Below are positions 45,195-53,557 of a DNA stretch of 64,000 nucleotides, one piece after another. Location: contig NZ_JACRSZ010000003.1 in assembly GCF_014385005.1 (NCBI RefSeq), positions 248,001 through 312,000 on the forward strand, read 5' to 3'. Both the position numbers and the translations under genes were made by a program. How positions within the stretch are numbered: the stretch's first letter is position 1; each line of letters starts with the position of its first letter. Under the pieces are notes generated by a model, which saw nothing but the letters and a program-made list of their open reading frames with translations, was not told the DNA's origin and ran no database searches. Source of the DNA: Jingyaoa shaoxingensis. Its GTDB lineage: Bacteria > Bacillota > Clostridia > Lachnospirales > Lachnospiraceae.

Positions 45195-45782
45195 TCACCA
45201 TCCTGCATTCATAGCATAAAATAATGCCAGCACCTGCATGACCATCATCAGTGGCACTCCCACCGTGAAGTAATTCTTCTTTGTCTTATGTCGCAGTAGA
45301 TAGATTCCAAGTAATGCTCCTACTGATCCACCGGCAAATGCCATTCCAAGTAAAGTTACAATCCGGATTCTGGATTTATTCTTAACAGCCCGGTACTTGT
45401 CAATAGCAAAAAATAGAAATGTAACGATATTGATGACTCCCAGATAAATTGTCAGTATTTTATGTGCGGTCAGGAAGGCATTCACATCCAGATTCCAGTT
45501 CTCTGCTTTCTGTCCCTTAAACAATAAAAGCAATATTACCTGTATCACCAGCATACAGATAATCCAGACTCTGTACATCATGTTTTCCTTTACAGCTTTC
45601 CGATCAAATAACAGGATCGCTGCCAGCATTCCTGCTGCCCCGCCTGCCAACGAAATCAGATAGATCAGAGCATTGATCTGTTTTCCTTTCGTATGAGTTC
45701 GCAGCATATAATTCAAAAAATATACCAGAAAGCCCAATACATTAACAATAATCAAATAATATACGAATGTTTCTGAGTTCAT
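45195..45782 (-). CDS. Membrane protein with two DUF1294 repeats
   Basis: A 195-residue membrane protein. DUF1294 is normally an 80-90 residue unit; here two are joined. The first half has AGGAAGMLAAILLFDRKA, the second IDKYRAVKNKSRIR and FAGGSVGALLGIYLLRHKTK, which keeps the family pattern better. About six hydrophobic segments are present. Function unknown. Confidence 0.88.
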   Translation of the reverse strand: MNSETFVYYLIIVNVLGFLVYFLNYMLRTHTKGKQINALIYLISLAGGAAGMLAAILLFDRKAVKENMMYRVWIICMLVIQVILLLLFKGQKAENWNLDVNAFLTAHKILTIYLGVINIVTFLFFAIDKYRAVKNKSRIRIVTLLGMAFAGGSVGALLGIYLLRHKTKKNYFTVGVPLMMVMQVLALFYAMNAGW

Positions 45783-45869
45783 TTTCTACCTTCATCTAAT
45801 ACGTATTTGTTTTAGTTTACCATTCCTGCTATATATCGTCAAATGTAAACGCTCCATACTGAATTTACG

Positions 45870-45908
45870 AAAAAAAGCTAAGCCATAGGTTTTAACCCTT
45901 GGCTTAGC
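45870..45908 (-). terminator. Terminator of the sucrose operon
   Basis: On the minus strand GCTAAGCC pairs perfectly with GGCTTAGC around a 16-nt loop and is followed by seven U residues. It lies 160 nt after the fructokinase stop. The remaining part of 45783-46069 contains no gene that I can support. Confidence 0.85.
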
Positions 45909-46069
45909 ACCATATTTTACTGTTCAACTCTAAAAGTCGGTATGATATCACAGACAGCTACGTTTGTTACATAAAATTTTTCTTTCTGTTATTGTGTCCT
46001 TTTTTCGATACAATCTCCAGTTTATCTCTTCCGGCTTTATGTCTCTTATCTAAACATGTAAAATTAAAA

Positions 46070-47041
46070 TTAGCCGAACTGATAAACCTCTTTTTTTGCA
46101 AGTAATGCCTCAATTTCCATCGGTTGTGGCATTACACGCAACGCACCTTTTCTTGTCGTGATGATGGACGCAGCCGCATTCGCATAGATCAGCATCTCTT
46201 TAAGGTTATTTTCTTCAAGCTGCATCAATCCATGTCCTAAAATATAATGCAAGATGCATGCACAGAAAGTATCTCCTGCACCGGTTGTCTCGATTGTGTT
46301 CTCTTGAATAAATGGCTTCACTTCCACAAACTTATCCTTATAATAAGCCCTGCTTCCATCTTTTCCCATTGACACAAGAACTAATGGAATGCGATATCTC
46401 TCATTAATCCAATGAACCCCTTCTGTAAAATCATTTTTTCCTGTAAGCCACTGTATCTCGTTATCTGAGATCTTCAGGATGTCGCACTGCTCCAACCCGT
46501 ACATTACCTGTTCCTTCGCATCCTCCAGAGAATTCCAAAGAGGTTCCCGCAGATTGGGATCAAAAGAAATCAACTTGCCTGCTTCTTTTGCTATTCGGAT
46601 TGCTTTTTTTGTTGCCTTACGCACGCCTTCATGTGTCATAGACAATGTTCCAAAATGAAAAATACGTGCTTCACGAATCAATGCTTCTGGAACTTCTTCC
46701 TCTGTCAACATCATATCTGCCCCCGGATTACGATAAAAAGAGAAATCTCTGTCTCCATCTAAAGAAGTATGAACCATCGCAAGTGTCGTATGTACTTCTT
46801 CGTCTTTCTGAAGCCCGGTTGCATCGATTCCCACTTCTGTGATTGCATCCTCCAGCTGCTTTCCAAAGAAATCCTTTCCCACTTTCCCGATAAAAGCTGT
46901 CTTATGCCCAAGTCTTGTCAGCATCGCAAGAACATTACATGGTGCACCTCCTGGATTTGCTTCAAATAGCGGATTTTCCTGATTACTGACTCCGTATTCT
47001 GTAAAATCAATCAGTAGTTCTCCCAGAGCTACTACATCCAT
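46070..47041 (-). CDS. scrK: Fructokinase (PfkB family)
   Basis: Phosphorylates fructose released by the GH32 enzyme to fructose 6-phosphate. It has 323 residues with the PfkB/ribokinase signatures VALGELLIDF and NPGGAPCNVLAMLTRLG near the N-terminus and ETTGAGDTFCACILHYIL with the catalytic aspartate near residue 250. It is the last gene of the sucrose operon, 82 nt after GH32, followed by a strong terminator. Other PfkB sugar kinases are possible, but the operon context supports fructose. Confidence 0.92.
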   Translation of the reverse strand: MDVVALGELLIDFTEYGVSNQENPLFEANPGGAPCNVLAMLTRLGHKTAFIGKVGKDFFGKQLEDAITEVGIDATGLQKDEEVHTTLAMVHTSLDGDRDFSFYRNPGADMMLTEEEVPEALIREARIFHFGTLSMTHEGVRKATKKAIRIAKEAGKLISFDPNLREPLWNSLEDAKEQVMYGLEQCDILKISDNEIQWLTGKNDFTEGVHWINERYRIPLVLVSMGKDGSRAYYKDKFVEVKPFIQENTIETTGAGDTFCACILHYILGHGLMQLEENNLKEMLIYANAAASIITTRKGALRVMPQPMEIEALLAKKEVYQFG

Positions 47042-47123
47042 TCTCGTTCCTCCTGCCTGTTGCGTTTATGATCATATATATTATTTCTTTACCGGAATGA
47101 AATCCAACAACTGATAATCATTA

Positions 47124-48620
47124 TTACTTGCTACATATAGTTGTATGAGCCATCTCACATCTGATATCATATTTTTCAACATTAACCTGGATTTTACTGT
47201 CGCTGAAAAAATGAATTTCCTGTGCTTCTAATGGTGTACAGATGGCAGTGGTTGCCACTTGCTGACCATCGTTGATAAAAAGCTCGATTGACTGACGATC
47301 TAAAATAAATCGCATCTTCTTAAGTCCTGCCGGATCTGCAATCTTGATTTTTCGCACGCACACAATGTCTTTTGTTACACCACAGTATGTACGGTCAATC
47401 TCCAGCATCCTGTCAGTCTTATGATAAGTAAATTTTGTTTCATATTCCTTATTCGAAGCCAATTTCATGGAAAAAATCATAAAATCGTTATCTTTCAATT
47501 CAACCGTCAAATCAATCGTCCTGCCTTCGATGCCTGAAAGTGTTGTTTCTTTATCAATCTCTGCTTTCTCATATTTACACGGATTCTTACGATACTTTTC
47601 GATCTCTCGTACCGGCATTTGTCGGATCTTTCCATCCTCTAAACTCAGTTCACGCGGAAGAGTCATCATTCCCTGCCAATCCTGTGAATTTGGAATCACA
47701 CATGCGTCCCAGGACTTCATCCATGCGATCATTATACGTCTGCCATCCGCAAGTTCGGTTGTCTGTGGTGCATAAAAATCCAGTCCATAGTCCAGTGCAT
47801 GTGGCGCTTCTTTCTCAAATTTATGTGTTTCAGAATCATAATCACCAAGGAAATAGACACTGTTATGTCCGTTATGAAATTCATATTTCTGCGCCTTCAT
47901 ATCCTGTGGTGAACAAATCAGTACATGCTTATCTCCCAGTCTGAAGAAATCCGGACACTCCCACATCGTACCAATTTTTCCAGTTTCGTTTGCTGCAAGA
48001 ACCGTCTCAAATTTCCAATCTTTTAAATCTTTGCTGGAACAAAGTACAACCTGACCTATCTGACGGTCATTTTTATTACCAACGATCAAATAGTACGTAT
48101 CATCTTCCTTCCAAATCTTTGGATCACGGAAATCAATTCGACTACATCCTTCTGGAAGCATTTCTCCAGTTACAACCGGATTGTTCTCGTATTTTACATA
48201 ATCTTTTCCGTCTCCGAATGCAATGCATTGATTCTGCCGCTCCTGCTCACTTCCATCGTCCAATTTGATCTTTGTGACACCGGTATAAACAAGCACATGC
48301 TTTCCTTCTGCTTCGATTGCACTTCCAGAAAAGCATCCGATCTTGTCATATTCCTGATCTGGTGCAAGTGCCACAGGAAGCTGCTCCCAACAGATCATAT
48401 CTGTGGTCACACTATGTCCCCAGTGCATTGGTCCCCATACTTTGTCGTATGGATAATACTGATAGAACAAATGCACTTTTCCATCATATACTGAGAAACC
48501 ATTTGGATCGTTGATCCAACCTGTCGGTGCAGAAATGTGAAATAATGGTTTTTTATCCAAATCCATATGAATTAATTTTTCGGTCTCGTAACTTCTTGCT
48601 TTTTCTAATAGATTACTCAT
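47124..48620 (-). CDS. GH32 sucrose / fructan hydrolase (beta-fructosidase)
   Basis: Hydrolyses sucrose or short fructo-oligosaccharides in the cytoplasm. The 498-residue protein has no signal peptide. Catalytic residues are D38 in GWINDPNGF (nucleophile), D166 in DFRDPKIW (transition state) and E221 in TMWECPDF (acid/base). The C-terminal beta-sandwich begins near residue 350. Start overlaps the binding-protein stop by 8 nt. Because the operon uses an ABC importer rather than a PTS, the natural substrate is probably unphosphorylated. Confidence 0.94.
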   Translation of the reverse strand: MSNLLEKARSYETEKLIHMDLDKKPLFHISAPTGWINDPNGFSVYDGKVHLFYQYYPYDKVWGPMHWGHSVTTDMICWEQLPVALAPDQEYDKIGCFSGSAIEAEGKHVLVYTGVTKIKLDDGSEQERQNQCIAFGDGKDYVKYENNPVVTGEMLPEGCSRIDFRDPKIWKEDDTYYLIVGNKNDRQIGQVVLCSSKDLKDWKFETVLAANETGKIGTMWECPDFFRLGDKHVLICSPQDMKAQKYEFHNGHNSVYFLGDYDSETHKFEKEAPHALDYGLDFYAPQTTELADGRRIMIAWMKSWDACVIPNSQDWQGMMTLPRELSLEDGKIRQMPVREIEKYRKNPCKYEKAEIDKETTLSGIEGRTIDLTVELKDNDFMIFSMKLASNKEYETKFTYHKTDRMLEIDRTYCGVTKDIVCVRKIKIADPAGLKKMRFILDRQSIELFINDGQQVATTAICTPLEAQEIHFFSDSKIQVNVEKYDIRCEMAHTTICSK

Positions 48621-50310
48621 TCATTTTCTCCTCTTTCTCTTCTGCTAATGACGCCTGATACTGGTCAAAATATTTTTGTTTGATTGCCAGATAATCCGCT
48701 AAACCATATTTCTCCATTTTATCTAAATAAGAATCCCATTCTTCTTCAATTCCACCGTTTAAGATCCAGTCGGCCTTCTTTTGTTCCCCATATTTCTTAA
48801 TATCTGTATCGTACTGTGACACTTTGTTCGTATCGTCTATACTCATAAATACATTCGGATATACATATTTACTGTTCATGTCTTTCAAGTATGTTTCATG
48901 CATATGATCAAGACGCCATTTTGCATCCTCCGGCTGTGTTACATACACACCATAATACTCATTCAGTATGGCGAGCGGTCCATTGACTGACTGTGCCTCA
49001 CGTACTTCTACCGGCGACTGTTCTCCAAGATCCATATGTTTTAACATTTGACCGCCGTCCTTATTCACTGACATCTCAAAAATATTGAAAGAATCTTCCT
49101 CTCCGTAGCTGCCCCAGTTATTCTGTGGAGACTGCAGCGGTGCATACATCTGATCAATCCATGCAGCTGCAAGTGCTGTATTTCTGCAGCTGGTTGTCAG
49201 TACACATCTGCCGCGGTCAAAACCACTCGTCTCACTGTTATTCTGTCTTGTAATATTTCTTACACCAGTCGGTCCTGTAAGTGCCGGAAGCATCACATAA
49301 TCCACATTATTATCTATATTTGCAATATCCCATGTAAAACATAAACCATAGCGATGATTTTTTCCTTTTGCAACATAAGTTGACCACTCCTGTGTAAATG
49401 CCTCCGGATCAACAAGATCCTCTGTCACCAGCTTATGCAGCCACTCGATTCCTTCTTTGTATCCTTCCTGAACCATCGTATAAATCACTTCTCCATCATC
49501 CGTTACTGCGAAGTGATCACCTGTGTCCCCATATCCTTCACCAAATCCATTCATAAGAATTGCAGGATCCTGATCTCCATTGTTGATGATAAAGGACATT
49601 GGAATGATTTTTCCTTCAATATCAAATTCCTGTTGCAATTCGTCCGCATGGTCACGAAATGCTATCAGCACCTGCTCAAGCTCATCCGTGGTAGCAGGGA
49701 TTTCGAGTCCAAGGTAATCCAACCATTTCTTATTGATGTATGCAATATCGCCAATAGCCTGTATCGCTTCTTTTCCGGATCCCAGCTGCTCGATCCATGG
49801 AAATGAGTAAATATGTCCGTCTGGTGCCGTACACATGGTACGGTATTCCGGATATTTCTCAAATACCGTCTGCAGATTTGGCATATATTTATCAATCAGA
49901 TTTTCAAGTGGGATAATAATTCCCTGTTTTGCGTAACGGAGAAGATCATAGTCACTCATTCCTGCATTAAACAGCCCATCCGGAAGATTTCCAAACTGTG
50001 CTAATGCAAGATTTTTCTTATCGGAAAACTGATCAGCCACGAAACAAGTCCAGTCAATATGCACATTTGTCTGCTCCTCAAGTCTCTTGAAAATAATCCG
50101 TTCATTCGGCTCCTGTGTTGAAGTAGCCGGAGCACTCGTAATAAAGGATAATTCTGCCTTTTCTTTTAATGGAAACTGCACCTCGGAAATCGGTGTATCC
50201 GGATCAATCTCTGCCTGTAACGCTGCATCTCTGCCACAACCTGCTACACCGGTCATCACGGCAAACATTAATCCCAACATTACTATCTTTTTTATGCTTT
50301 TATTCCACAT
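48613..50310 (-). CDS. Sugar ABC transporter, substrate-binding lipoprotein
   Basis: A binding protein of 565 residues, long as in the LplA/YtcQ-type family. I favour the ATG at 50310 (MWNKSIKKIVMLGLM), since an AAGGA sits at good distance; an ATG four codons earlier lies inside that site. The lipobox GVAGC anchors it at the outer face. Many aromatic residues are compatible with oligosaccharide binding. Co-transcribed with two permeases and GH32, it is assigned to sucrose or fructo-oligosaccharides. Confidence 0.9.
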   Translation of the reverse strand: MWNKSIKKIVMLGLMFAVMTGVAGCGRDAALQAEIDPDTPISEVQFPLKEKAELSFITSAPATSTQEPNERIIFKRLEEQTNVHIDWTCFVADQFSDKKNLALAQFGNLPDGLFNAGMSDYDLLRYAKQGIIIPLENLIDKYMPNLQTVFEKYPEYRTMCTAPDGHIYSFPWIEQLGSGKEAIQAIGDIAYINKKWLDYLGLEIPATTDELEQVLIAFRDHADELQQEFDIEGKIIPMSFIINNGDQDPAILMNGFGEGYGDTGDHFAVTDDGEVIYTMVQEGYKEGIEWLHKLVTEDLVDPEAFTQEWSTYVAKGKNHRYGLCFTWDIANIDNNVDYVMLPALTGPTGVRNITRQNNSETSGFDRGRCVLTTSCRNTALAAAWIDQMYAPLQSPQNNWGSYGEEDSFNIFEMSVNKDGGQMLKHMDLGEQSPVEVREAQSVNGPLAILNEYYGVYVTQPEDAKWRLDHMHETYLKDMNSKYVYPNVFMSIDDTNKVSQYDTDIKKYGEQKKADWILNGGIEEEWDSYLDKMEKYGLADYLAIKQKYFDQYQASLAEEKEEKMNE

Positions 50311-50331
50311 ATCTATACTCATCCTTTCTGC

Positions 50332-51228
50332 TTAACCCTTCACAGATCCAATCATCATTCCCTTGTCAAAGTATTTCTGGAAGAAAGGATACATGATCAC
50401 AAGCGGCAAGCTTGATACTACAATGGTTGCATATTTTAGCTGCTCTGCAACTTTGGCCATCTCTGCTGTACTCTGAATATCTGCAATCATACCTGGCTGT
50501 GGAGTGTTCTGTACAAGGATCGAACGTAATACAAGTTGAAGCGGTTGTAAGTTTGCATCATTTAAGTAAATCATAGCATCAAAATAGCTATTCCACATTC
50601 CTACGAAAGACCAGAGGGCCAGTACCGCAATAATTGGCTTACATACCGGAAGCATAATCTTAAAGAAATGCTGAATTTCATTTGCTCCATCGATGGAAGA
50701 TGCCTCTCGCAATTCCTTGGGAACAGACTGATAATAGGTTCTTGCAAGAATCATGTTCCATACATTAAACGCACCTGGGATTAAAATTGCCCATATGGTG
50801 TTAACCATATGAAGTTGATTGATTAAGATAAAGGTAGGGATCATTCCACCACCAAAAAACATCGTAATCAGGAAAATAACATTAAAGAAATTTCTGCCGA
50901 CAAATTCTTTCTTTGACATCGGATATGCTGCAAGCAATGTTACAAATACTGAAATTGCCGCAAACGCCAGCGAATAGAGAAAAGAATTAAAAAACCCTCT
51001 CCAGATCATTCCGTTTTCCAGTACACGACGATATGCATCCAAAGTCCAGTCTTTTACATTGAAACTCAATCCCTGATTGTTTAATACTGTTGGATCCATA
51101 AACGATGCTGCAATCACATATACCAACGGGATTACAATTGATAGAACAAACGCTCCGAGAAGTATATTTGCAACGCCCAGGATCAGACGGTCTCTTCTTG
51201 AATATTTTATTTTTCTTGATGCTTCCAT
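50332..51228 (-). CDS. Sugar ABC transporter permease (CUT1, YtcP-like)
   Basis: A 298-residue inner-membrane permease with six hydrophobic segments (ILLGAFVLSIVIPLVYVIAA first). The EAA-type cytoplasmic loop reads REASSIDGANEIQHFFKIMLP, which is the ATPase contact. Preceded by a GGAGG site. Pairs with the upstream permease. No ATPase gene is in the operon. Confidence 0.92.
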   Translation of the reverse strand: MEASRKIKYSRRDRLILGVANILLGAFVLSIVIPLVYVIAASFMDPTVLNNQGLSFNVKDWTLDAYRRVLENGMIWRGFFNSFLYSLAFAAISVFVTLLAAYPMSKKEFVGRNFFNVIFLITMFFGGGMIPTFILINQLHMVNTIWAILIPGAFNVWNMILARTYYQSVPKELREASSIDGANEIQHFFKIMLPVCKPIIAVLALWSFVGMWNSYFDAMIYLNDANLQPLQLVLRSILVQNTPQPGMIADIQSTAEMAKVAEQLKYATIVVSSLPLVIMYPFFQKYFDKGMMIGSVKG

Positions 51229-51240
51229 CTCACGTTCCTC

Positions 51241-52179
51241 CTATAAACCTTCCCCATCATTTAATTTCTTTACGACCCAATTAACCAAAATAAGTAAAAT
51301 GACATTAATAACCGAATTAAATAATCCGACTGCGGTAGAATATCCATAATCTCCATTTAAAAGACCAATTCGATACACATACGTTGATAAAATTTCGGAG
51401 GCTGGTAAGTTCATATCTGTCTGCAAAGCATAAGCCTTCTCAAATCCGATACTCATAATATTTCCAGCCTGTAAAATGAATTGAATCACAATGATATTTT
51501 TGATCGCCGGAAGTTCTACATACCAAATCTGCTGCAATAAATTTGCTCCATCCACAATGGCTGCCTCTTCCAATTCCTTGCTTGCATTAGATAAGGCTGC
51601 CGTATACATGATAGATGCCCAGCCTGCCCCCTGCCAGATTCCACTTGCAATATAAATTGTTCTAAATGCTGTCGGCATTGTCATCCAGTTACTACTGATT
51701 CCAAGAATACGATTCATTGGACCAACCGGTGATAAAAACATACGAACCATACCGCAAAGTACAATGACAGAAATAAAATTTGGCGCATAGATTAACAGCT
51801 GAATTTTCTTCTTGATTCCTTCCTTGCGAATTCTATTCAGAAGAAGTGCCAAAATGATTGGTATCGGGAATCCCCAAAGCAATCCGTAAATACTCAGCTT
51901 TAATGTGTTAAGCAAGTAATTCGTGAAGTCTGGTGATGATAAAAATCGCTTGAAATATTCCAGTCCTACCCATGGACTTCCGAATACACCCTTGATTACG
52001 TTATAGTCCTCGAATGCAATCAGCAACCCTCCCATAGGAAGATATTTAAAAATAATCGTCAACAATAACGCCGGCATTAGAAAAAAAACATACAACTGCC
52101 AGTTCCTTTTCACATAAGAAACTTTACTTGCAAATGTCCGCTTATCTGCAGACTTCATTTGTCTCTGCATCTTTTTCAT
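51241..52179 (-). CDS. Sugar ABC transporter permease (CUT1, LplB/YteP-like)
   Basis: First gene of the sucrose operon. With the start at 52179 (MKKMQRQMKSADKRTF, GGAGGG eight bases upstream) it has 312 residues; the longer in-frame start lacks a site. Six hydrophobic segments; EAA loop ELEEAAIVDGANLLQQIWYV. The operon lacks its own ATPase, so an MsmX-type shared ATPase encoded elsewhere is expected. Confidence 0.92.
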   Translation of the reverse strand: MKKMQRQMKSADKRTFASKVSYVKRNWQLYVFFLMPALLLTIIFKYLPMGGLLIAFEDYNVIKGVFGSPWVGLEYFKRFLSSPDFTNYLLNTLKLSIYGLLWGFPIPIILALLLNRIRKEGIKKKIQLLIYAPNFISVIVLCGMVRMFLSPVGPMNRILGISSNWMTMPTAFRTIYIASGIWQGAGWASIMYTAALSNASKELEEAAIVDGANLLQQIWYVELPAIKNIIVIQFILQAGNIMSIGFEKAYALQTDMNLPASEILSTYVYRIGLLNGDYGYSTAVGLFNSVINVILLILVNWVVKKLNDGEGL

Positions 52180-52214
52180 GCATTTGTCCCTCCATTCTCT
52201 CTTCACGTCCATAT

Positions 52215-52238
52215 GTAACCGGTAAAGTAACCGGTTAC
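52215..52238 (-). promoter_or_regulatory. LacI operator pair, proximal (downstream of operon promoter)
   Basis: Two adjacent boxes: GTAACCGGTAAA (52215-52226) and the perfect palindrome GTAACCGGTTAC (52227-52238), which extends to an 18-bp palindrome AAAGTAACC/GGTTACTTT at 52224-52241. The pair lies immediately after the predicted transcript start, a classic repression position. Confidence 0.82.
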
Positions 52239-52249
52239 TTTATAATTGA

Positions 52250-52278
52250 ATCTTACTACCATATTTTGCTTCTGTCAA
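52250..52278 (-). promoter_or_regulatory. Sigma-A promoter of the sucrose ABC operon
   Basis: On the minus strand TTGACA (52278-52273), 17 bp, TAAGAT (52255-52250). Flanked on both sides by operator pairs. Confidence 0.88.
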
Positions 52279-52295
52279 CACTTTTCTTTATTAAA

Positions 52296-52319
52296 GTTAC
52301 CGATTACGTAACTGGTTAT
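52296..52319. promoter_or_regulatory. LacI operator pair, distal
   Basis: GTTACCGATTAC (52296-52307) and GTAACTGGTTAT (52308-52319), each near the proximal consensus and again 12 bp start to start. It lies 81 bp from the proximal pair, near the lacI promoter, so looping and autoregulation are possible. Confidence 0.75.
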
Positions 52320-52326
52320 TTTTTGA

Positions 52327-52355
52327 TTGCTATTTTTCCTTACGATTGTTATACT
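52327..52355 (+). promoter_or_regulatory. Promoter of the LacI-family regulator gene
   Basis: TTGCTA (52327-52332), 17 bp, TATACT (52350-52355), 34 bp before the start codon and directly next to the distal operator pair. Confidence 0.7.
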
Positions 52356-52388
52356 TATATTATTATATGGCAGAGGAGATTTACAGAC

Positions 52389-53414
52389 ATGGGTAAGAAA
52401 CAGGTAACATTTGCAGATATTGCAGAATATACACATTTTTCCAAAACAACCATTTCGCGCTATTTTAATCACCCTGATTCACTGACACTTGAAAATCAGG
52501 AAAAAATTTCACAGGCACTTGAGGATCTGGGCTATAAGAAAAACAAACTTGCAAAGGTTCTGGCCAATGGCAAAAGCGAATTTATCGGAATCATTGTGCC
52601 AAATCTCTATCTGCACTATTATTCCGAGATGCTTACACAAATTCTCTCAAGTTATCGCGATTATCATTATAAATTTCTTGTCTTTGTCAGTGAATATGGA
52701 CCAGAAGAGGAGCAGCAATACATTGATGAATTGATGGCTTATCAAATTGAAGGACTGATCGTATTAAGTCACACACTCTCATCCGAAAAACTTGCTTCTT
52801 ATCAGATTCCTATAATCGCTATCGAACGCGAAGCAGATCACATCTGTAGTGTGACAACGGATAACTATATGGGTGCTTTACAGGCAACCTCGCTTTTGAT
52901 TCGTGACAAATGCGATATTCTGATCCACATTAACGCTGATGTTCCAAAGGAAATTCCTGCTTACAATCGTATTTGTGCCTTCGAGGATACCTGCAAAGAA
53001 CATGGTGTTCCATACGAACTGCACCTCGATGTCTCCGGTGATTCTTATCAGGATCTCTATGCACAGATGCGTAATATCTTTACCAATATTGATGAGCGCC
53101 ATCCAAACAAAAAAAAGGGCGTCTTTCTTGCGAACGACACCTATGCGAATATGTTTCTTAATCTGATTTTTCAAAAATATGGCTGTCTGCCGGACACCTA
53201 TGAATTAGTCGGATTTGATAATTCTCCTATTGCTAATGAAGCAATACTTCCGATCACAACCATCGGTCAGCAGATCAATGTCATAGCACATACAACAATG
53301 GATTTACTTGTACAGCAGATGGAAGAACGTAAAAAACGAAAACCTACTCCGTTAGCAAAGCCAATTCATAAACAGATTGCTCCTGTTCTGATTCGCAGGG
53401 AGACAACAAATTAA
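52389..53414 (+). CDS. LacI-family transcriptional regulator of the sucrose operon
   Basis: A 341-residue repressor. The start MGKKQVTFADIAEYTHFSKT at 52389 has GAGGAG upstream; an in-frame extension upstream runs through the operators and is rejected. Residues 5-27 are the helix-turn-helix (DIAEYTHFSKTTISRYFN), followed by the hinge helix (KKNKLAKVLANGKS) and a periplasmic-binding-type sensor domain (FIGIIVPNLY). It is divergent from the sucrose operon, with four operator-like boxes between them. Confidence 0.94.
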   Translation: MGKKQVTFADIAEYTHFSKTTISRYFNHPDSLTLENQEKISQALEDLGYKKNKLAKVLANGKSEFIGIIVPNLYLHYYSEMLTQILSSYRDYHYKFLVFVSEYGPEEEQQYIDELMAYQIEGLIVLSHTLSSEKLASYQIPIIAIEREADHICSVTTDNYMGALQATSLLIRDKCDILIHINADVPKEIPAYNRICAFEDTCKEHGVPYELHLDVSGDSYQDLYAQMRNIFTNIDERHPNKKKGVFLANDTYANMFLNLIFQKYGCLPDTYELVGFDNSPIANEAILPITTIGQQINVIAHTTMDLLVQQMEERKKRKPTPLAKPIHKQIAPVLIRRETTN

Positions 53415-53427
53415 TTTGTTGTCTCCC
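53398..53427. repeat. Perfect 30-bp palindrome spanning the end of the LacI-family gene
   Basis: GGGAGACAACAAATT (53398-53412) is followed with no spacer by its exact reverse complement (53413-53427). The regulator's stop codon lies in the middle. No U-run follows on either strand, so it is not a standard terminator, although a hairpin can form. The rest of 53428-53557 shows no gene. Confidence 0.85.
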
Positions 53428-53557
53428 CGCGTTGCTGAATTGCCATACTGCCGGCTATGCGAATTTCTGTTTTCGTTATGTTATTGTATCTTTTTTCGAT
53501 GCAGTCATTTCAAAGCTTAAAATCGATGTAACTGTTCAGAGCCAGGCAAAATAATAG

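Noticed and set aside
52128..53414. Longer LacI-family protein starting at 52128
   Set aside because: The extra 87 residues come from the operator/promoter region; the helix-turn-helix starts right after the ATG at 52389 with a good ribosome site.
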